Source: an uncultured Cellvibrio sp. (lineage in GTDB: Bacteria > Pseudomonadota > Gammaproteobacteria > Pseudomonadales > Cellvibrionaceae). From it: 50,080 bases of DNA. The translations under genes and the position numbers were made by a program. Below are positions 1 through 9,547 of the stretch, piece by piece. Where the stretch lies: positions 1 to 50,080 of the forward strand of contig CALFXJ010000016.1 in NCBI GenBank assembly GCA_937958105.1, read 5' to 3'. Each line of letters starts with the position of its first letter. Position 1 is the stretch's first letter. A model generated the notes under the pieces. The model had not been told where the DNA came from. It saw only the letters and a list, made by a program, of their open reading frames with translations, and ran no database searches.

Positions 1-93
1 ATGGCTTCTGCCGAGGAGCAAACCCTGGTGAGGCTTTCACTCACCGAAACGGAACCCAGCCGCTCATCTACCTCAACGGCGGAAGCAAAGTGA
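1..93 (+). CDS. C-terminal tail of an upstream gene (partial)
   Basis: An open frame enters from the left edge and stops with TGA at 91-93, 45 bases before the RND exporter gene. The visible 30 residues are hydrophilic, rich in Ser, Thr and Glu, with no recognisable domain. The ATG at base 1 may simply be an internal Met. Codon use is like the neighbours. It could equally be chance; I give it only as a likely tail of a preceding gene. Confidence 0.35.
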   Translation: MASAEEQTLVRLSLTETEPSRSSTSTAEAK

Positions 94-138
94 CATCAAC
101 CGTAACATCAATTCAGATCAGCAAAAAAGGAAACCTCA

Positions 139-2520
139 ATGAACTCTCGGATAACGCATGCGGTGAGCCGTTTCATCACCCGCTACCCGGTACAGATTGT
201 GGTGCTGAGCCTTCTGTTTACCCTGGCACTGGGGAAGGGCGCAGGTAACCTGACATTCAGCAACGATTATCGGGATTATTTCAGCGAGGAAAACCCTCAG
301 CTGCTCGAGTGGGAGCGACTTCAGGAGGTCTTCGGCAAGACGGATAACGTGCTGCTGTCCGTCACCGACACCAGCGGATCAGTCTTCAATCACGAAACAT
401 TGGCCGCCCTTGTAACCATCACGGATACAGCCTGGCAGATTCCTTATGCAAAACGAGTAGACAGTCTCTCCAACTTTCAACATGTTGAACCCATTGGTGA
501 TGACGATATTCATGTAGGTGACCTGATCGATCAACCGGAACACCTGAACGATGCAGATATTGACCGGATCAGGTCCATCGCCTTGACCCATCCTCAGCTG
601 GTGCATTTCCTGATTAACGATGAAGGCAGCACGACAGCGATCAACGTTGAGGTTTTGCTCTCTGAACACCCTAGAGAACAAATTACTGAAATCTCCTTAC
701 ACGCTTATCAGCTGAAAGCCGAACTCGCGCAGCGCTATCCCCACCTGCAGTTCCATATCAGCGGCAGTGTTCTCTACAACTACGCCATGACCAGTGCGAC
801 CAAACAGGATATGAGCACCCTAATGCCGGGCATGTTTCTGTTGATCCTGATTCTCTTCGGCGCTATGACCCGCAATGTTTCCACCGCCGCAGCAACCGGT
901 ATTTTGATGATCTTTTCTGTCATTGGTACCACAGGAGTCGCAGGATGGTTCGGCATTGTCCTGATGGCGCCATCGCTCAGTGCGCCCACAATCGTAATGA
1001 CATTGGCTGTTGCCAACGCGGTCCACCTGATGGTGACCTTCTTTTCTTTCTACGTTGGCGATACAAAAAAATCTGAAGCTGTTGAACACACGGTGGAGGT
1101 AAATCTGACACCGGTCCTGGTGACCAACCTGACGACAGCAATTGGCTTTCTATCGATGAACTTCAGTGATGTTCCGCCCTATCGAGATCTGGGCAACATG
1201 GTCGCAGCCGGCATCCTCATCGTCGTAATATTTTCTGTGTTTCTGTTGCCCGCTCTGCTGGCCATTCTTCCGGTTCGTCCCAGAAAAGGAGTGGCACGCA
1301 GCGATGCCCGTTATCTGGGATTATCACGTTGGGTTCAGCGCTATCCTGGCATCATTGTCGGTGGCTTCACTCTGACATTGGTATTTAGCATTGTCGGCAT
1401 TTCACGTCTCACGTTGAATGATCGTTTTATTGAGTGGATGGATGATCGTTATGAATTTCGCCGTGACAGTGACTTTATCAATGACTCGCTCACCGGCCTG
1501 TACCGCCTTGACTGGGGGCTTGAATCCGGCCAGGAAAATGGCATCACCACTCCTGCCTATCTTGCATCACTCGACGCCTTGACTGAGTGGGCGCGCACGC
1601 AGCCCGGTGTTGTTCACGTGCAGAGCATGACGGATGTATTCAAAGAGCTTAATCAAAAATTCCACGGTGGTAACCCGGACTATTTTCAAATTCCTGATTC
1701 CCAAGAGCTCGCCTCACAGTTACTGTTAATCTACGAACTGTCTCTGCCGATGGGCCGGGACCTCAATAATATGATTAACGTTTCCAAGTCTTCCTCCCGG
1801 TTTGTTGTGCGCACCGCTAACCTGTCCACCAATGAACTTTTGGCGCTTGAGCAACGCACCAATGACTGGATTCGCGAGAATGGCGTATCCATTACCCAAT
1901 CAGAAGCGGGCAGTACAAGCATCCTGTTTGCCAATATCTCCGAGCGCAACATTCGATCCATGCTGGTTGGCACTCTGGCAGCGCTGATAATGATTTCCTT
2001 TATCCTGATCGCACCCCTGAGAAGTCTTAAACTCGGCCTGCTGAGTCTGGTTCCCAATCTTCTGCCGATAGCGGTTGCGTTCGGTGTGTGGGGGCTACTG
2101 GTGAGCGAAGTTGGACTGGCTATCTCCGTGGTTATCGGCATGACCATGGGGATCGTCGTCGATGATACGGTGCACTTCATGATCAAGTATCTGCGTAAGC
2201 GCCGTGAAGGATTCACAGCAGCCCAGTCTCTGGACGATACGTTCGTTAAAGTAGGACCAGCGCTGACCGGTACCACCGTGATTCTTGCTCTGGGCTTTTT
2301 ACTTCTTGCGCAATCCGGATTCGAAGTTAATCAACAAATGGGCGCACTCACCAGTCTGGTGATCGTCATCGCCTGGATCGCGGATCTGTTGTTGCTGCCC
2401 AGCCTGCTTTTCCTCTTGGATCGCGCTCGCCTGGCAGTTCCACAGCCGGAACCAGTCGCCGACGAGTCTGACGGTGACGCAGAAAAATCTTCTTATCTAC
2501 TCCCCTCTCACAACAGGTGA
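139..2520 (+). CDS. RND superfamily (MMPL-type) exporter
   Basis: 793-residue inner-membrane protein with the duplicated RND layout: an N-terminal membrane helix (about 15-37), a large periplasmic loop (about 40-230), a membrane bundle (about 235-390), a second helix near 405-425, a second periplasmic loop to about 610, and a last bundle to about 770. The second bundle carries the paired acidic motif VVDDTVHF typical of proton-driven RND pumps; in the first half the matching place reads ANAVH. MMPL-type members move lipids, hopanoids or hydrophobic compounds. It opens a five-gene operon: the next gene starts 13 bases after its stop. Substrate unknown; neighbours suggest an oxidised hydrocarbon or lipid. 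Confidence 0.9.
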   Translation: MNSRITHAVSRFITRYPVQIVVLSLLFTLALGKGAGNLTFSNDYRDYFSEENPQLLEWERLQEVFGKTDNVLLSVTDTSGSVFNHETLAALVTITDTAWQIPYAKRVDSLSNFQHVEPIGDDDIHVGDLIDQPEHLNDADIDRIRSIALTHPQLVHFLINDEGSTTAINVEVLLSEHPREQITEISLHAYQLKAELAQRYPHLQFHISGSVLYNYAMTSATKQDMSTLMPGMFLLILILFGAMTRNVSTAAATGILMIFSVIGTTGVAGWFGIVLMAPSLSAPTIVMTLAVANAVHLMVTFFSFYVGDTKKSEAVEHTVEVNLTPVLVTNLTTAIGFLSMNFSDVPPYRDLGNMVAAGILIVVIFSVFLLPALLAILPVRPRKGVARSDARYLGLSRWVQRYPGIIVGGFTLTLVFSIVGISRLTLNDRFIEWMDDRYEFRRDSDFINDSLTGLYRLDWGLESGQENGITTPAYLASLDALTEWARTQPGVVHVQSMTDVFKELNQKFHGGNPDYFQIPDSQELASQLLLIYELSLPMGRDLNNMINVSKSSSRFVVRTANLSTNELLALEQRTNDWIRENGVSITQSEAGSTSILFANISERNIRSMLVGTLAALIMISFILIAPLRSLKLGLLSLVPNLLPIAVAFGVWGLLVSEVGLAISVVIGMTMGIVVDDTVHFMIKYLRKRREGFTAAQSLDDTFVKVGPALTGTTVILALGFLLLAQSGFEVNQQMGALTSLVIVIAWIADLLLLPSLLFLLDRARLAVPQPEPVADESDGDAEKSSYLLPSHNR

Positions 2521-2533
2521 ACAGGACTTCTCC

Positions 2534-3724
2534 ATGTTTAAGTATGCTCGCTTTACCGCCATGGCGTTTTTATACAGCCCTATCATTATTATCCTGCTGC
2601 TCCATGGATCTTCCCTGGCGCTGTTTCTGCCGTTGACGGTTATCGTGCTGCAGGTTTCTCTGGATAATCTTCTGCCTAAATACACGCGCAGACAGACATA
2701 CGCGCATGCATGGTTTCTGGATGCGCTGGTGTTTATTCAGGTCCCGCTCTCATACCTCGCACTGTTGGTGCTGCTCTGGCAAATCGCGCCAGGCGACCTC
2801 TTTGGTATTGGTCAAGGGATAGAATCTGTCACCGGTTTAAAAATTCTGGAGTCTCATTATCAGTTTTCACTGAAGGATGGTCTTTTATCGGCGCTCGCCT
2901 GTGGCTTTTATTTCAGTGTGAATACCTTGATCGGCCACGAACTGACGCATCGCCTGACCAGCCCTTTCTCCATGTTCTGGGGACGACTGAGTCTGGCTCT
3001 GGTCGGTGATTCTCAGTTTGCGATTTCCCATGTGCATGCCCATCACAAAAATGTCGCAACCCCTGAAGATGCAGCCACTGCAAGACGCGGCGAAAATCTT
3101 TATCAGTTTTTCATTCGCTCCGCTGCAGGGCAGTACCGCGAGTCCTGGGCGTTCGAATCAAAGCGGCTGGCACGGCTGGGAAGGTCTGCGTGGTCGCTGC
3201 GCAACGAAGTTATTTCCGGGCTGATGCTGACCGGCCTTATCGCGCTGATGTTTTTAGTTCTGGCTGGCTGGCAGGGTCTGCTTTGCTACGCCGTATTCGT
3301 CGTTACCGCCAAATTTCTGTTTGAGTCAGTGAACTACATCGAGCACTACGGCCTGGTGCGCGTCCCTGGCCAAAAAGTCGAACCCAGACACAGCTGGGAC
3401 TGCCAGAACAGTCTGTCCACATTTAATTATCTGAATCTCACCCGCCATTCGGATCACCACGCCAATGCCAACAAACCTTACTGGGAACTGGAATCCAAGG
3501 AAGATGCCATGGATCTTCCCTACGGCTACATGGCCTTTATTCTGCTCGCCACCGTGCCGCCTCTGTGGCATCAAATAATGACGCCGCGCCTGCTGGCCTG
3601 GGATCGTGACATTGCAACACCGGAAGAGCGCGCACTGGCGCAGAAGGCCAATCAGGCCAGCGGTATTTCCGCGTTAGTGCAGAACGGTATATACACCTCT
3701 GGTACTACGGTGGAGGAAGTCTGA
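2534..3724 (+). CDS. AlkB-like di-iron membrane monooxygenase
   Basis: 396 residues from the ATG at 2534; an upstream ATG at 2474 would overlap the RND gene by 47 bases and adds an untypical leader. Several membrane helices plus all histidine boxes of alkane 1-monooxygenases: HELTH (135-139), HVHAHH (166-171), NYIEHYG (267-273) and RHSDHH (304-309). The HYG motif and RHSDHH separate it from ordinary fatty acid desaturases. The family hydroxylates terminal methyl groups of alkanes or related chains at a di-iron centre with rubredoxin; no rubredoxin gene is nearby. Its stop overlaps the next start by one base. Being inside an export operon, it may modify an endogenous lipid rather than degrade alkanes (inference). 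Confidence 0.85.
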   Translation: MFKYARFTAMAFLYSPIIIILLLHGSSLALFLPLTVIVLQVSLDNLLPKYTRRQTYAHAWFLDALVFIQVPLSYLALLVLLWQIAPGDLFGIGQGIESVTGLKILESHYQFSLKDGLLSALACGFYFSVNTLIGHELTHRLTSPFSMFWGRLSLALVGDSQFAISHVHAHHKNVATPEDAATARRGENLYQFFIRSAAGQYRESWAFESKRLARLGRSAWSLRNEVISGLMLTGLIALMFLVLAGWQGLLCYAVFVVTAKFLFESVNYIEHYGLVRVPGQKVEPRHSWDCQNSLSTFNYLNLTRHSDHHANANKPYWELESKEDAMDLPYGYMAFILLATVPPLWHQIMTPRLLAWDRDIATPEERALAQKANQASGISALVQNGIYTSGTTVEEV

Positions 3725-4581
3725 TGAGTCAGGCAGGCAGCACGACACCCGTAGAGGTCAACATCCGGCATCATCAGCCGGTATTTGATTTCAAGTGTTC
3801 CGGTCTGGATGACTGGAACGATCGGTGTGCGGCACGCAGCCACTTCTGGAATGGAATTTCCGCCTTGCTTCCCAATATGGAAGTATTTTGTGTGAAAGCG
3901 GTAAGCGATGAGATCGGCAAGATTCATGAGCCAAAATTGCGCGAAGAAATACGGCAGTTTTGTCGGCAGGAATCAGAGCACGCTGGTCATCACGGATCGT
4001 TTAATCAACTGCTGTATCAACACTATCCGGGCCTGACCGCCATTGAGCGCGCTGAGCGCGGCTGGCTCAGTCTGCTGGCGCGGCTGCCCAGCAAGCAATT
4101 TATCGCCATCTTTGTTTTTTTTGAACACATGACGTCAGTCATCGGCCACCGGGGCCTGGAGGCACCGGATAACTGGTTTCATAACGCGGATGCCCAGCTG
4201 TTTGAACTATGGCAATGGCATGCTCTGGAAGAAGTCGCCCACAAGGCGGTCTGCTTTGATTGCCATCGAGCCTTGGGCGGCGGCTATATCTCGCGGCTGT
4301 TCGGTGTGGTCGTAAGTTTTCTGTTCATGTTACTGCCCAGCCTCACCAGCCGGATTATCTACCTTGCATTCAAAAGCGGGCAATGGCGTCGCTGGCGCTA
4401 TTGGAAAGCGCTGCTTGGACTCCTGTTCGGCCGAACCGGTGTGGTGCGATTGTGTTTTCTCGATGTGCTGACATTCTTCAAGCCGGGCTTCGAACCCTGG
4501 CAAATGGACAGCCGTGCCTTGCTCGCCAGCTATGCCGCTGCGCCGCCGACGCTGCCAGCAGCTGGTACATCTCAATCATAG
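3724..4581 (+). CDS. Predicted metal-dependent hydrolase (PF10118-type)
   Basis: 285 residues. The N-terminal signature VNIRHHQPVFDF and repeated Glu/His patterns (RQESEHAGHH, FVFFEHMT, WQWHALEEVAHKA) match my memory of the family called predicted metal-dependent hydrolase, whose Glu/His spacing looks like a ferritin-like di-iron bundle. A hydrophobic stretch near 195-220 may touch the membrane. Start is fixed by a strong GGAGGAAG six bases upstream; it overlaps the AlkB-like stop by one base, so translation is probably coupled. Biochemistry is poorly known; its place next to an oxygenase suggests it acts on the same hydrophobic substrate. Confidence 0.75.
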   Translation: MSQAGSTTPVEVNIRHHQPVFDFKCSGLDDWNDRCAARSHFWNGISALLPNMEVFCVKAVSDEIGKIHEPKLREEIRQFCRQESEHAGHHGSFNQLLYQHYPGLTAIERAERGWLSLLARLPSKQFIAIFVFFEHMTSVIGHRGLEAPDNWFHNADAQLFELWQWHALEEVAHKAVCFDCHRALGGGYISRLFGVVVSFLFMLLPSLTSRIIYLAFKSGQWRRWRYWKALLGLLFGRTGVVRLCFLDVLTFFKPGFEPWQMDSRALLASYAAAPPTLPAAGTSQS

Positions 4582-4591
4582 GAGGAAGTTT

Positions 4592-5404
4592 ATGAAACTG
4601 TCTGTTCCCGTCCTGACCCTCTGCGGGCTGATCGCCACGTTTACTGATGTCACCGTCGCACAGGGTGAAACCAAATTTGAAACGGCATACACCGGCCTGG
4701 AGATCGCTCAGGAGCGCAAACGGCGCGACACCGGTTGGAAAGATTACACCGCAAATACCACCATGGTGCTGCGCAACGCCCACGGTGAGGAGAGCCGGCG
4801 GGTCCTGTCAGTGAAGGTGCTTGAGGTGGAAGACGAAGGCGATAAGTCTTTGAACGTGTTTTCCTATCCCAATGATGTCAAAGGCACCGCCTTGTTGAGC
4901 GTTACCTACATTGAACAAAACGATGATCAGTGGTTGTACCTGCCCGCCCTGAAGCGGACCAAGCGCATCGCTTCGGCCAATCAGTCCGGACCTTTCATGG
5001 GCAGCGAATTTTCCTACGAAGACCTCACCTCCTTCGAAGTGGCCAAGTACAACTATGACCTGATCGGCGAAGAATCCTGCCCAGAGGTGGAGGCTGCCTG
5101 TTTCAAACTTCAGGCAACACCCACCTACGATAACTCCGGTTATCAAAAACTGGTGATCTGGATTGATCAGGAGCATTACCGCCCGCAGAAAGCTGACTTC
5201 TACGATCTGCGGGGCAATCATCTGAAGACGCTGATGTATCGGGAGTATCAGCGCTACAACGACCAGTTCTGGCGTCCCCACCTGTTGGTCATGACTAACC
5301 ACCAGACCGGTAAAAGCACGGATCTGGTAACCAGCGATATCGCTTTTGGCAATGGCCTGTCCGACCGGGATTTCCACCCGAACATCCTGACCCGGTTGCG
5401 CTAG
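4592..5404 (+). CDS. LolA-like outer-membrane lipoprotein-sorting domain protein
   Basis: 270 residues from the ATG at 4592, preceded by GGAGGAAG. Signal peptide to about residue 22 (VTVA). The body has the LolA-like pattern seen beside MMPL exporters: VFSYPNDVKGTALL, QWLYLPALKRTKRI, GSEFSYEDL and a C-terminal strand with VTSDIAFGNGL. Such proteins form a periplasmic half-barrel that binds lipid or lipoprotein and are thought to ferry hydrophobic cargo between membranes. Starts 10 bases after the preceding stop, so in the same operon. Called LolA-like, not LolA: genuine LolA works with LolCDE and LolB, which are absent here. Confidence 0.8.
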   Translation: MKLSVPVLTLCGLIATFTDVTVAQGETKFETAYTGLEIAQERKRRDTGWKDYTANTTMVLRNAHGEESRRVLSVKVLEVEDEGDKSLNVFSYPNDVKGTALLSVTYIEQNDDQWLYLPALKRTKRIASANQSGPFMGSEFSYEDLTSFEVAKYNYDLIGEESCPEVEAACFKLQATPTYDNSGYQKLVIWIDQEHYRPQKADFYDLRGNHLKTLMYREYQRYNDQFWRPHLLVMTNHQTGKSTDLVTSDIAFGNGLSDRDFHPNILTRLR

Positions 5405-5408
5405 TTTC

Positions 5409-6614
5409 ATGCGGTTATTTTCCATCCACATGTGGGCAGGCGTGCTTGGCGCCGCCCTGCTTGGGAGCTCTTTCTGCCACGCAACGGAGTTCCGCGGCGA
5501 ACTGGGTATTCAGCAACGCTTCTTCAGCCAATCCCCGCTCCAATCCGACCAACCGGACTGGCAGACATCGGTTTACGCGGAACCTGAATGGCTTATCGAT
5601 CTGTCAGGTATCGGGGCAGACTTTACGTTTCGTCCGTTCCTGCGCTGGGACAGCGAGGACGCTGAGCGCCGCTCTGCGGATATCCGCGAGGGACTGCTCC
5701 GCTGGACGCGGCAGGACTGGGATCTGAGCCTGGGCATTGGCCAGGTATTCTGGGGCCAGATGGAGTCCATCAATCCGGTGGACCTGATCAACCAGCGGGA
5801 TTATCGCGAAGAGGTGGATGGCAAAACCAAACTCGGTCAGCCCATGGTCAGTCTGGCACTCTGGCAGAGCTGGGGAACCACCACCTTTTACGTCCTGCCC
5901 TATTTCCGCGAACGGCCTTACCCAGGACGCGACGGACGACTGCGGCCCATGCTGCCCGTCCTGCAGGACGATCCGATTTACGAGGATGACGATGAAGCAC
6001 GGGCCATAGATGGCGCCGTGCGCTGGAACCATACCCTGGGAAATCTCGATATCGGTCTCTCCTGGTTCAACGGCACCACCCGCGAGCCCTTGCTCATACC
6101 GGTCATCGCGGAGGGTGAGCCAGCAGGTTTGCAGCCCTACTACCCACTGCTGACCCAATGGGGCCTGGATCTTCTGTATATCCACAACGCCTGGATCTGG
6201 AAGCTGGAAGCCGCTTACCGGGATCAGCAGGATGAGGAGTTCCTGACCATGGTGGGAGGCTTTGAGCGTACCCTTCACGCCGTCCTGGATTCCACTGCCG
6301 ATCTAGGGGTACTGTTGGAATACCAGTATGACGGGCGCCGCAACAACACCCAGATCCTCCCGCAGAACGATCTGTTCCTTGGCTTTCGGCTGGCGTTTAA
6401 CGATACCAGTGGCACAGAAGTGCTGCTGGGTGTCACTCAGGATATGGACGATGACGATGCCCGCTACGGCTTCATCAAGTCGTCCCGACGGATTAACGAG
6501 CACTGGACCTGGGATCTCAAAGCCTGGTGGTTCAGCACCGACCAGAGCAGCCAACCGCTGTACAGCTTCCGGCGGGACGATTTTGTCGAGTTCTCTGTGA
6601 AATATCACTTCTAA
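5409..6614 (+). CDS. Outer-membrane beta-barrel protein (DUF1302-like)
   Basis: 401 residues with a signal peptide (cleavage after about residue 25, SSFCHA) and alternating amphipathic strands throughout, ending in Phe (VKYHF) as outer-membrane proteins do for BAM recognition. Patterns such as GIGQVFWGQMESINPVDLIN resemble DUF1302-type proteins often found next to RND exporters and LolA-like or DUF1329 proteins. Four bases separate it from the preceding stop and there is no clear Shine-Dalgarno, which suggests coupling. Probably the outer-membrane partner of the operon. An in-frame ATG at 5430 is an alternative start but would shorten the signal peptide. Confidence 0.7.
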   Translation: MRLFSIHMWAGVLGAALLGSSFCHATEFRGELGIQQRFFSQSPLQSDQPDWQTSVYAEPEWLIDLSGIGADFTFRPFLRWDSEDAERRSADIREGLLRWTRQDWDLSLGIGQVFWGQMESINPVDLINQRDYREEVDGKTKLGQPMVSLALWQSWGTTTFYVLPYFRERPYPGRDGRLRPMLPVLQDDPIYEDDDEARAIDGAVRWNHTLGNLDIGLSWFNGTTREPLLIPVIAEGEPAGLQPYYPLLTQWGLDLLYIHNAWIWKLEAAYRDQQDEEFLTMVGGFERTLHAVLDSTADLGVLLEYQYDGRRNNTQILPQNDLFLGFRLAFNDTSGTEVLLGVTQDMDDDDARYGFIKSSRRINEHWTWDLKAWWFSTDQSSQPLYSFRRDDFVEFSVKYHF

Positions 6615-6618
6615 CACC

Positions 6619-6636
6619 GCCAGCCTACCGGCTGGC
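6619..6636 (+). terminator. Hairpin after the exporter operon
   Basis: Perfect 7-bp stem GCCAGCC / GGCTGGC with loop TACC, five bases after the operon's last stop. No T-run follows, so it may be only a partial terminator or an RNA 3'-end stabiliser. Confidence 0.4.
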
Positions 6637-6775
6637 TTCGTCCGTCAGGGCCGGTCAGGCCGGTGAACGCAGCTGCATTATGCTGTGGCGCACGGACAGG
6701 TCATTAAAAGTGGATGAAGATTGGTTACACCGAAGTCACCAGCACCGGTCCGGTGCCTTTCTGTGAGAAAAAGTG

Positions 6776-7306
6776 ATGAGTGTGTGGCAACAGATCTCCA
6801 GCACCATTGCAGCGGAGTTCTCCGACATCAAGGATGTCTCCGAAATTACGCAAATCAGCGTACGCCTGCTGATGGCCGCCCTGCTCGGCGGCATCCTAGG
6901 CTTTGAGCGGGAACAGCGGGGCAAGGCCGCCGGCATTCGCACCCATATGCTGGTAGCGATTGGAGCGGCGCTGTTCATCCTGATTCCTCAGCAGGCGGGC
7001 ATTACCGATGCGGAGATGAGCCGCGTTGTGCAGGGCGTTATCGCCGGCATAGGTTTCCTCGGCGCCGGTGCGATCATCAAGGGCAGCGACGAGAGACACC
7101 TTAAAGGCTTGACCACCGCCGCCGGCATCTGGCTGACAGCCGCCATCGGGGTCGCTGCAGGGCTGGGCCGGGAAGCCTCGGCTATCCTCTGCACCTTCCT
7201 CGCGCTCGGCGTCTTTATCGTCATGCCGCGCGTGCTGGCTTTAATGGAGCGACAGCCCCAGTCACCGCCATCGCCGCCGAACCGCTCTACACATGAAGAA
7301 GATTGA
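6776..7306 (+). CDS. MgtC/SapB family membrane protein
   Basis: 176 residues, four to five hydrophobic helices. Family signatures: GGILGFEREQRGKAAGIRTH, GVIAGIGFLGAGAIIK and LTTAAGIWLTAAIGVAAG, the conserved core of MgtC/SapB proteins. It lacks the long C-terminal ACT-like domain of Salmonella MgtC and ends in a Pro/Ser-rich tail. The family is linked to magnesium limitation and survival in hosts, and MgtC binds the F1Fo ATPase in Salmonella; many environmental members are uncharacterised. I chose ATG 6776 over GTG 6773; GAGAAAA lies upstream. Single gene; a GC-rich hairpin at 6742-6756 sits just before the ribosome binding site. Confidence 0.85.
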   Translation: MSVWQQISSTIAAEFSDIKDVSEITQISVRLLMAALLGGILGFEREQRGKAAGIRTHMLVAIGAALFILIPQQAGITDAEMSRVVQGVIAGIGFLGAGAIIKGSDERHLKGLTTAAGIWLTAAIGVAAGLGREASAILCTFLALGVFIVMPRVLALMERQPQSPPSPPNRSTHEED

Positions 7307-7555
7307 CGGCGCCAACTTATGTGGTGACCCGCACAGACCTTGTCGCTGCCAAACAGCAGTCTAGCGCGTGGCAAGTTCTGAAACGGCTGCTGCCCTCACC
7401 GACCGATGTGCAATCCCTACACACCCTCCGGTGCCTCTTCTGAACAACAGCGCTGGAGTTTTGTGCATTGCCGTTCGTTTGTTTACCCGTTGTTTTCTAC
7501 CCGATAAAACAACAATAACCATGGATTTCCGGACATCAAAAAGGAAGCGTGTGGC

Positions 7556-8902
7556 ATGAAAGTTTTGTTTCTCACCTCCAGCCCCGGTTACGGACATACC
7601 CGTGCTGCTGAAGCGATTGATCTTGCGCTGCGCAATCGCTATCCGGACATCGAGACCCAATGTCTTGATGTTACTCATTTGCTTGATGAAGACGTCAGCG
7701 CGGCAGTCAAAGACGGTTACCTGCGCATGACCGCAGAGCACCCCGAGCTGTATCAGAAACTGTATGACATGGATAAGGATCTCTATCGCCAGCTGGCTGG
7801 TAAGACACCGCCGGATAAAGAGCTGGTGGATTTCCTCACCGAGCAGCAGCGCCGGTGGTATCCCGATGTGAATGAGCATTCGCTGTTCTCCTTCGCCAAC
7901 TCCTATAAGAATCTCGACAGCGCCCTGATCAATACCCTGATCAACGGTATCTGCTACCGCCCGCGCTTTCCGGCAGGCCGGCTGGTGTTACAGGGGCTGT
8001 TGGGACTGGTGTACAGCATCCTTGCCTCGCGGGTTAAGAATTACGTCACCAGTTACGGACCGGACCTGCTGGTGGCGACCCAGATGTATCCCAATGCGCT
8101 GTTGAGCCGCTCCATCAAAAAAGGCGTCATCACCCAGCCCATCATTGGTGTGCCCACGGATTACGGTGCGCATGGGGTCTGGGTACGCGACACTACCCAT
8201 CTTTACTGCGTGGGGCATGAGCGTGTGGCACGGGCCCTGGAAGATCAGGGGGTAGCCTCTTCGCGCATCCAGGTCACCGGTATCCCGTTGATGCCGGCCT
8301 TCGAAAATCCACCCTCTCAATCCCGGGCGCGCCAGAACCTCGGACTGGACGAACGTCCCACCATCCTGATCACCGGTGGTCAGTGCGGCATAGGTACCCT
8401 GGACGCCGTGCGCCAGCTGGTTCTCGACGAGACTCGCAACTATCGGGTATTGGTCACCGCCGGCAACGCCCTCGCCGGCCAGGGTGAACTGGAACAGCTC
8501 GCCCGCCTCAATCCCGATCGGTTCAGGTTGTATTCATGGACCAACGATATGGTTAACCTGTTGCGTGCTGCTGATGTAGTGGTCGGTAAGCCCGGCGGAC
8601 TCACGGTCAGCGAAACCCTGGCCTGCGGCCGTCCATTTATCGCTACCTGCTGTCTCGGCGGTCAGGAAGCTCACAATGTTCAGTTCCTGCAGGAGCACGG
8701 GGCTGGGCTGCGCGTGGATCTGCCCGAGCTGCCCGGCGCCCTGCACAAGTTGTTCGACGATCCGGAAGCATTGCGCACCATGAAAAAACGGGCCGAACAA
8801 CAGGGCCATCGTTACGCGGCCAAAACCATCGTGACCCAGATCGAACATCTCGAACGCGAGAAACGGATCGGTCGCTGGCACCGCCACTCAGCACAGGAAT
8901 AG
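7556..8902 (+). CDS. MGDG synthase-type glycosyltransferase (GT28 family)
   Basis: 448 residues. N-terminal half begins VLFLTSSPGYGHTRAAEAI, the MGDG-synthase N-domain; C-terminal half has the GT28 fold with ITGGQCGIGTLDAV, the nucleotide-sugar motif GKPGGLTVSE and GGQEAHNVQF. Such enzymes transfer a hexose from a UDP-sugar to diacylglycerol or a related lipid at the cytoplasmic face. Starts after AAGGAAGCG and leads a three-gene operon with a YkoP-like protein and a polysaccharide deacetylase, pointing to synthesis of a glycolipid or lipid-linked glycan. Sugar and acceptor cannot be read from sequence. Confidence 0.8.
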   Translation: MKVLFLTSSPGYGHTRAAEAIDLALRNRYPDIETQCLDVTHLLDEDVSAAVKDGYLRMTAEHPELYQKLYDMDKDLYRQLAGKTPPDKELVDFLTEQQRRWYPDVNEHSLFSFANSYKNLDSALINTLINGICYRPRFPAGRLVLQGLLGLVYSILASRVKNYVTSYGPDLLVATQMYPNALLSRSIKKGVITQPIIGVPTDYGAHGVWVRDTTHLYCVGHERVARALEDQGVASSRIQVTGIPLMPAFENPPSQSRARQNLGLDERPTILITGGQCGIGTLDAVRQLVLDETRNYRVLVTAGNALAGQGELEQLARLNPDRFRLYSWTNDMVNLLRAADVVVGKPGGLTVSETLACGRPFIATCCLGGQEAHNVQFLQEHGAGLRVDLPELPGALHKLFDDPEALRTMKKRAEQQGHRYAAKTIVTQIEHLEREKRIGRWHRHSAQE

Positions 8903-8905
8903 CCA

Positions 8906-9547
8906 ATGTCCGGAAGTGTGTTTTATCGCGTGATGAGCTGGTACGACGCCCTGTGGCGCCGCCGACATCAGGTGGAAAGAATTGATGAGTTGCTGAGCCT
9001 GTCCTATGAAAATTACGCGGGCGAGCGCAAGGCGATGAATGACGGTACCTGGCTGGAGCCAGGCGATCCACTAGCGATCCTGCATTTTAATCACGAGTGT
9101 TTTAATGCAGGCACCAACGCGCGCGAGTACGCCCGCGGCGCTTTGCGTTTCCGTCGCCTGCTGGTGAAGTCGCTCAACCACCTGGCACAGCGTATGGCCA
9201 GTGAAGAAAAGTTCCAGCACATAAAAGCGTTACACGGGATAACCTGGATCGCGCCTCACGGCGAAAAAGTGGGTTTCATGATCGAGCGCCTGCCCGCCAC
9301 CTGGATTAACCGCATGCGGCAGTTTTATTTCCGCCTGCTGTTAAAAGCCTTTTTCCCGACACTGGCAGCGCGCGAGAATGAGCGGTTGCAACCTCATGCG
9401 TTCTGGTTGACCCGCGCAAATTTGCTCAATTATTTCTCCGAGGAGTCCAGCACTGATGAATTCCGAATTCGCAAAACGCGTAGCAGTGAATCCGGTGGTT
9501 TTGAATCCACCGCCAGCGCCGCAACCCGCCTCGTCGACTATTCTTAA
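8906..9547 (+). CDS. YkoP-like protein
   Basis: 213 residues, starting three bases after the glycosyltransferase stop. The centre (LAILHFNHECF ... ARGALRFRRLLVKSLNHLAQ ... KALHGITWI) resembles the YkoP-like domain, which I recall from Bacillus beside or fused to polysaccharide deacetylases. No signal peptide or clear catalytic motif. The last 31 codons are shared with the deacetylase gene in another frame, so the Ser-rich C-terminus (about 180-213) may be a read-out tail with little function. Role unknown; gene context ties it to glycolipid or polysaccharide work. Confidence 0.6.
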   Translation: MSGSVFYRVMSWYDALWRRRHQVERIDELLSLSYENYAGERKAMNDGTWLEPGDPLAILHFNHECFNAGTNAREYARGALRFRRLLVKSLNHLAQRMASEEKFQHIKALHGITWIAPHGEKVGFMIERLPATWINRMRQFYFRLLLKAFFPTLAARENERLQPHAFWLTRANLLNYFSEESSTDEFRIRKTRSSESGGFESTASAATRLVDYS

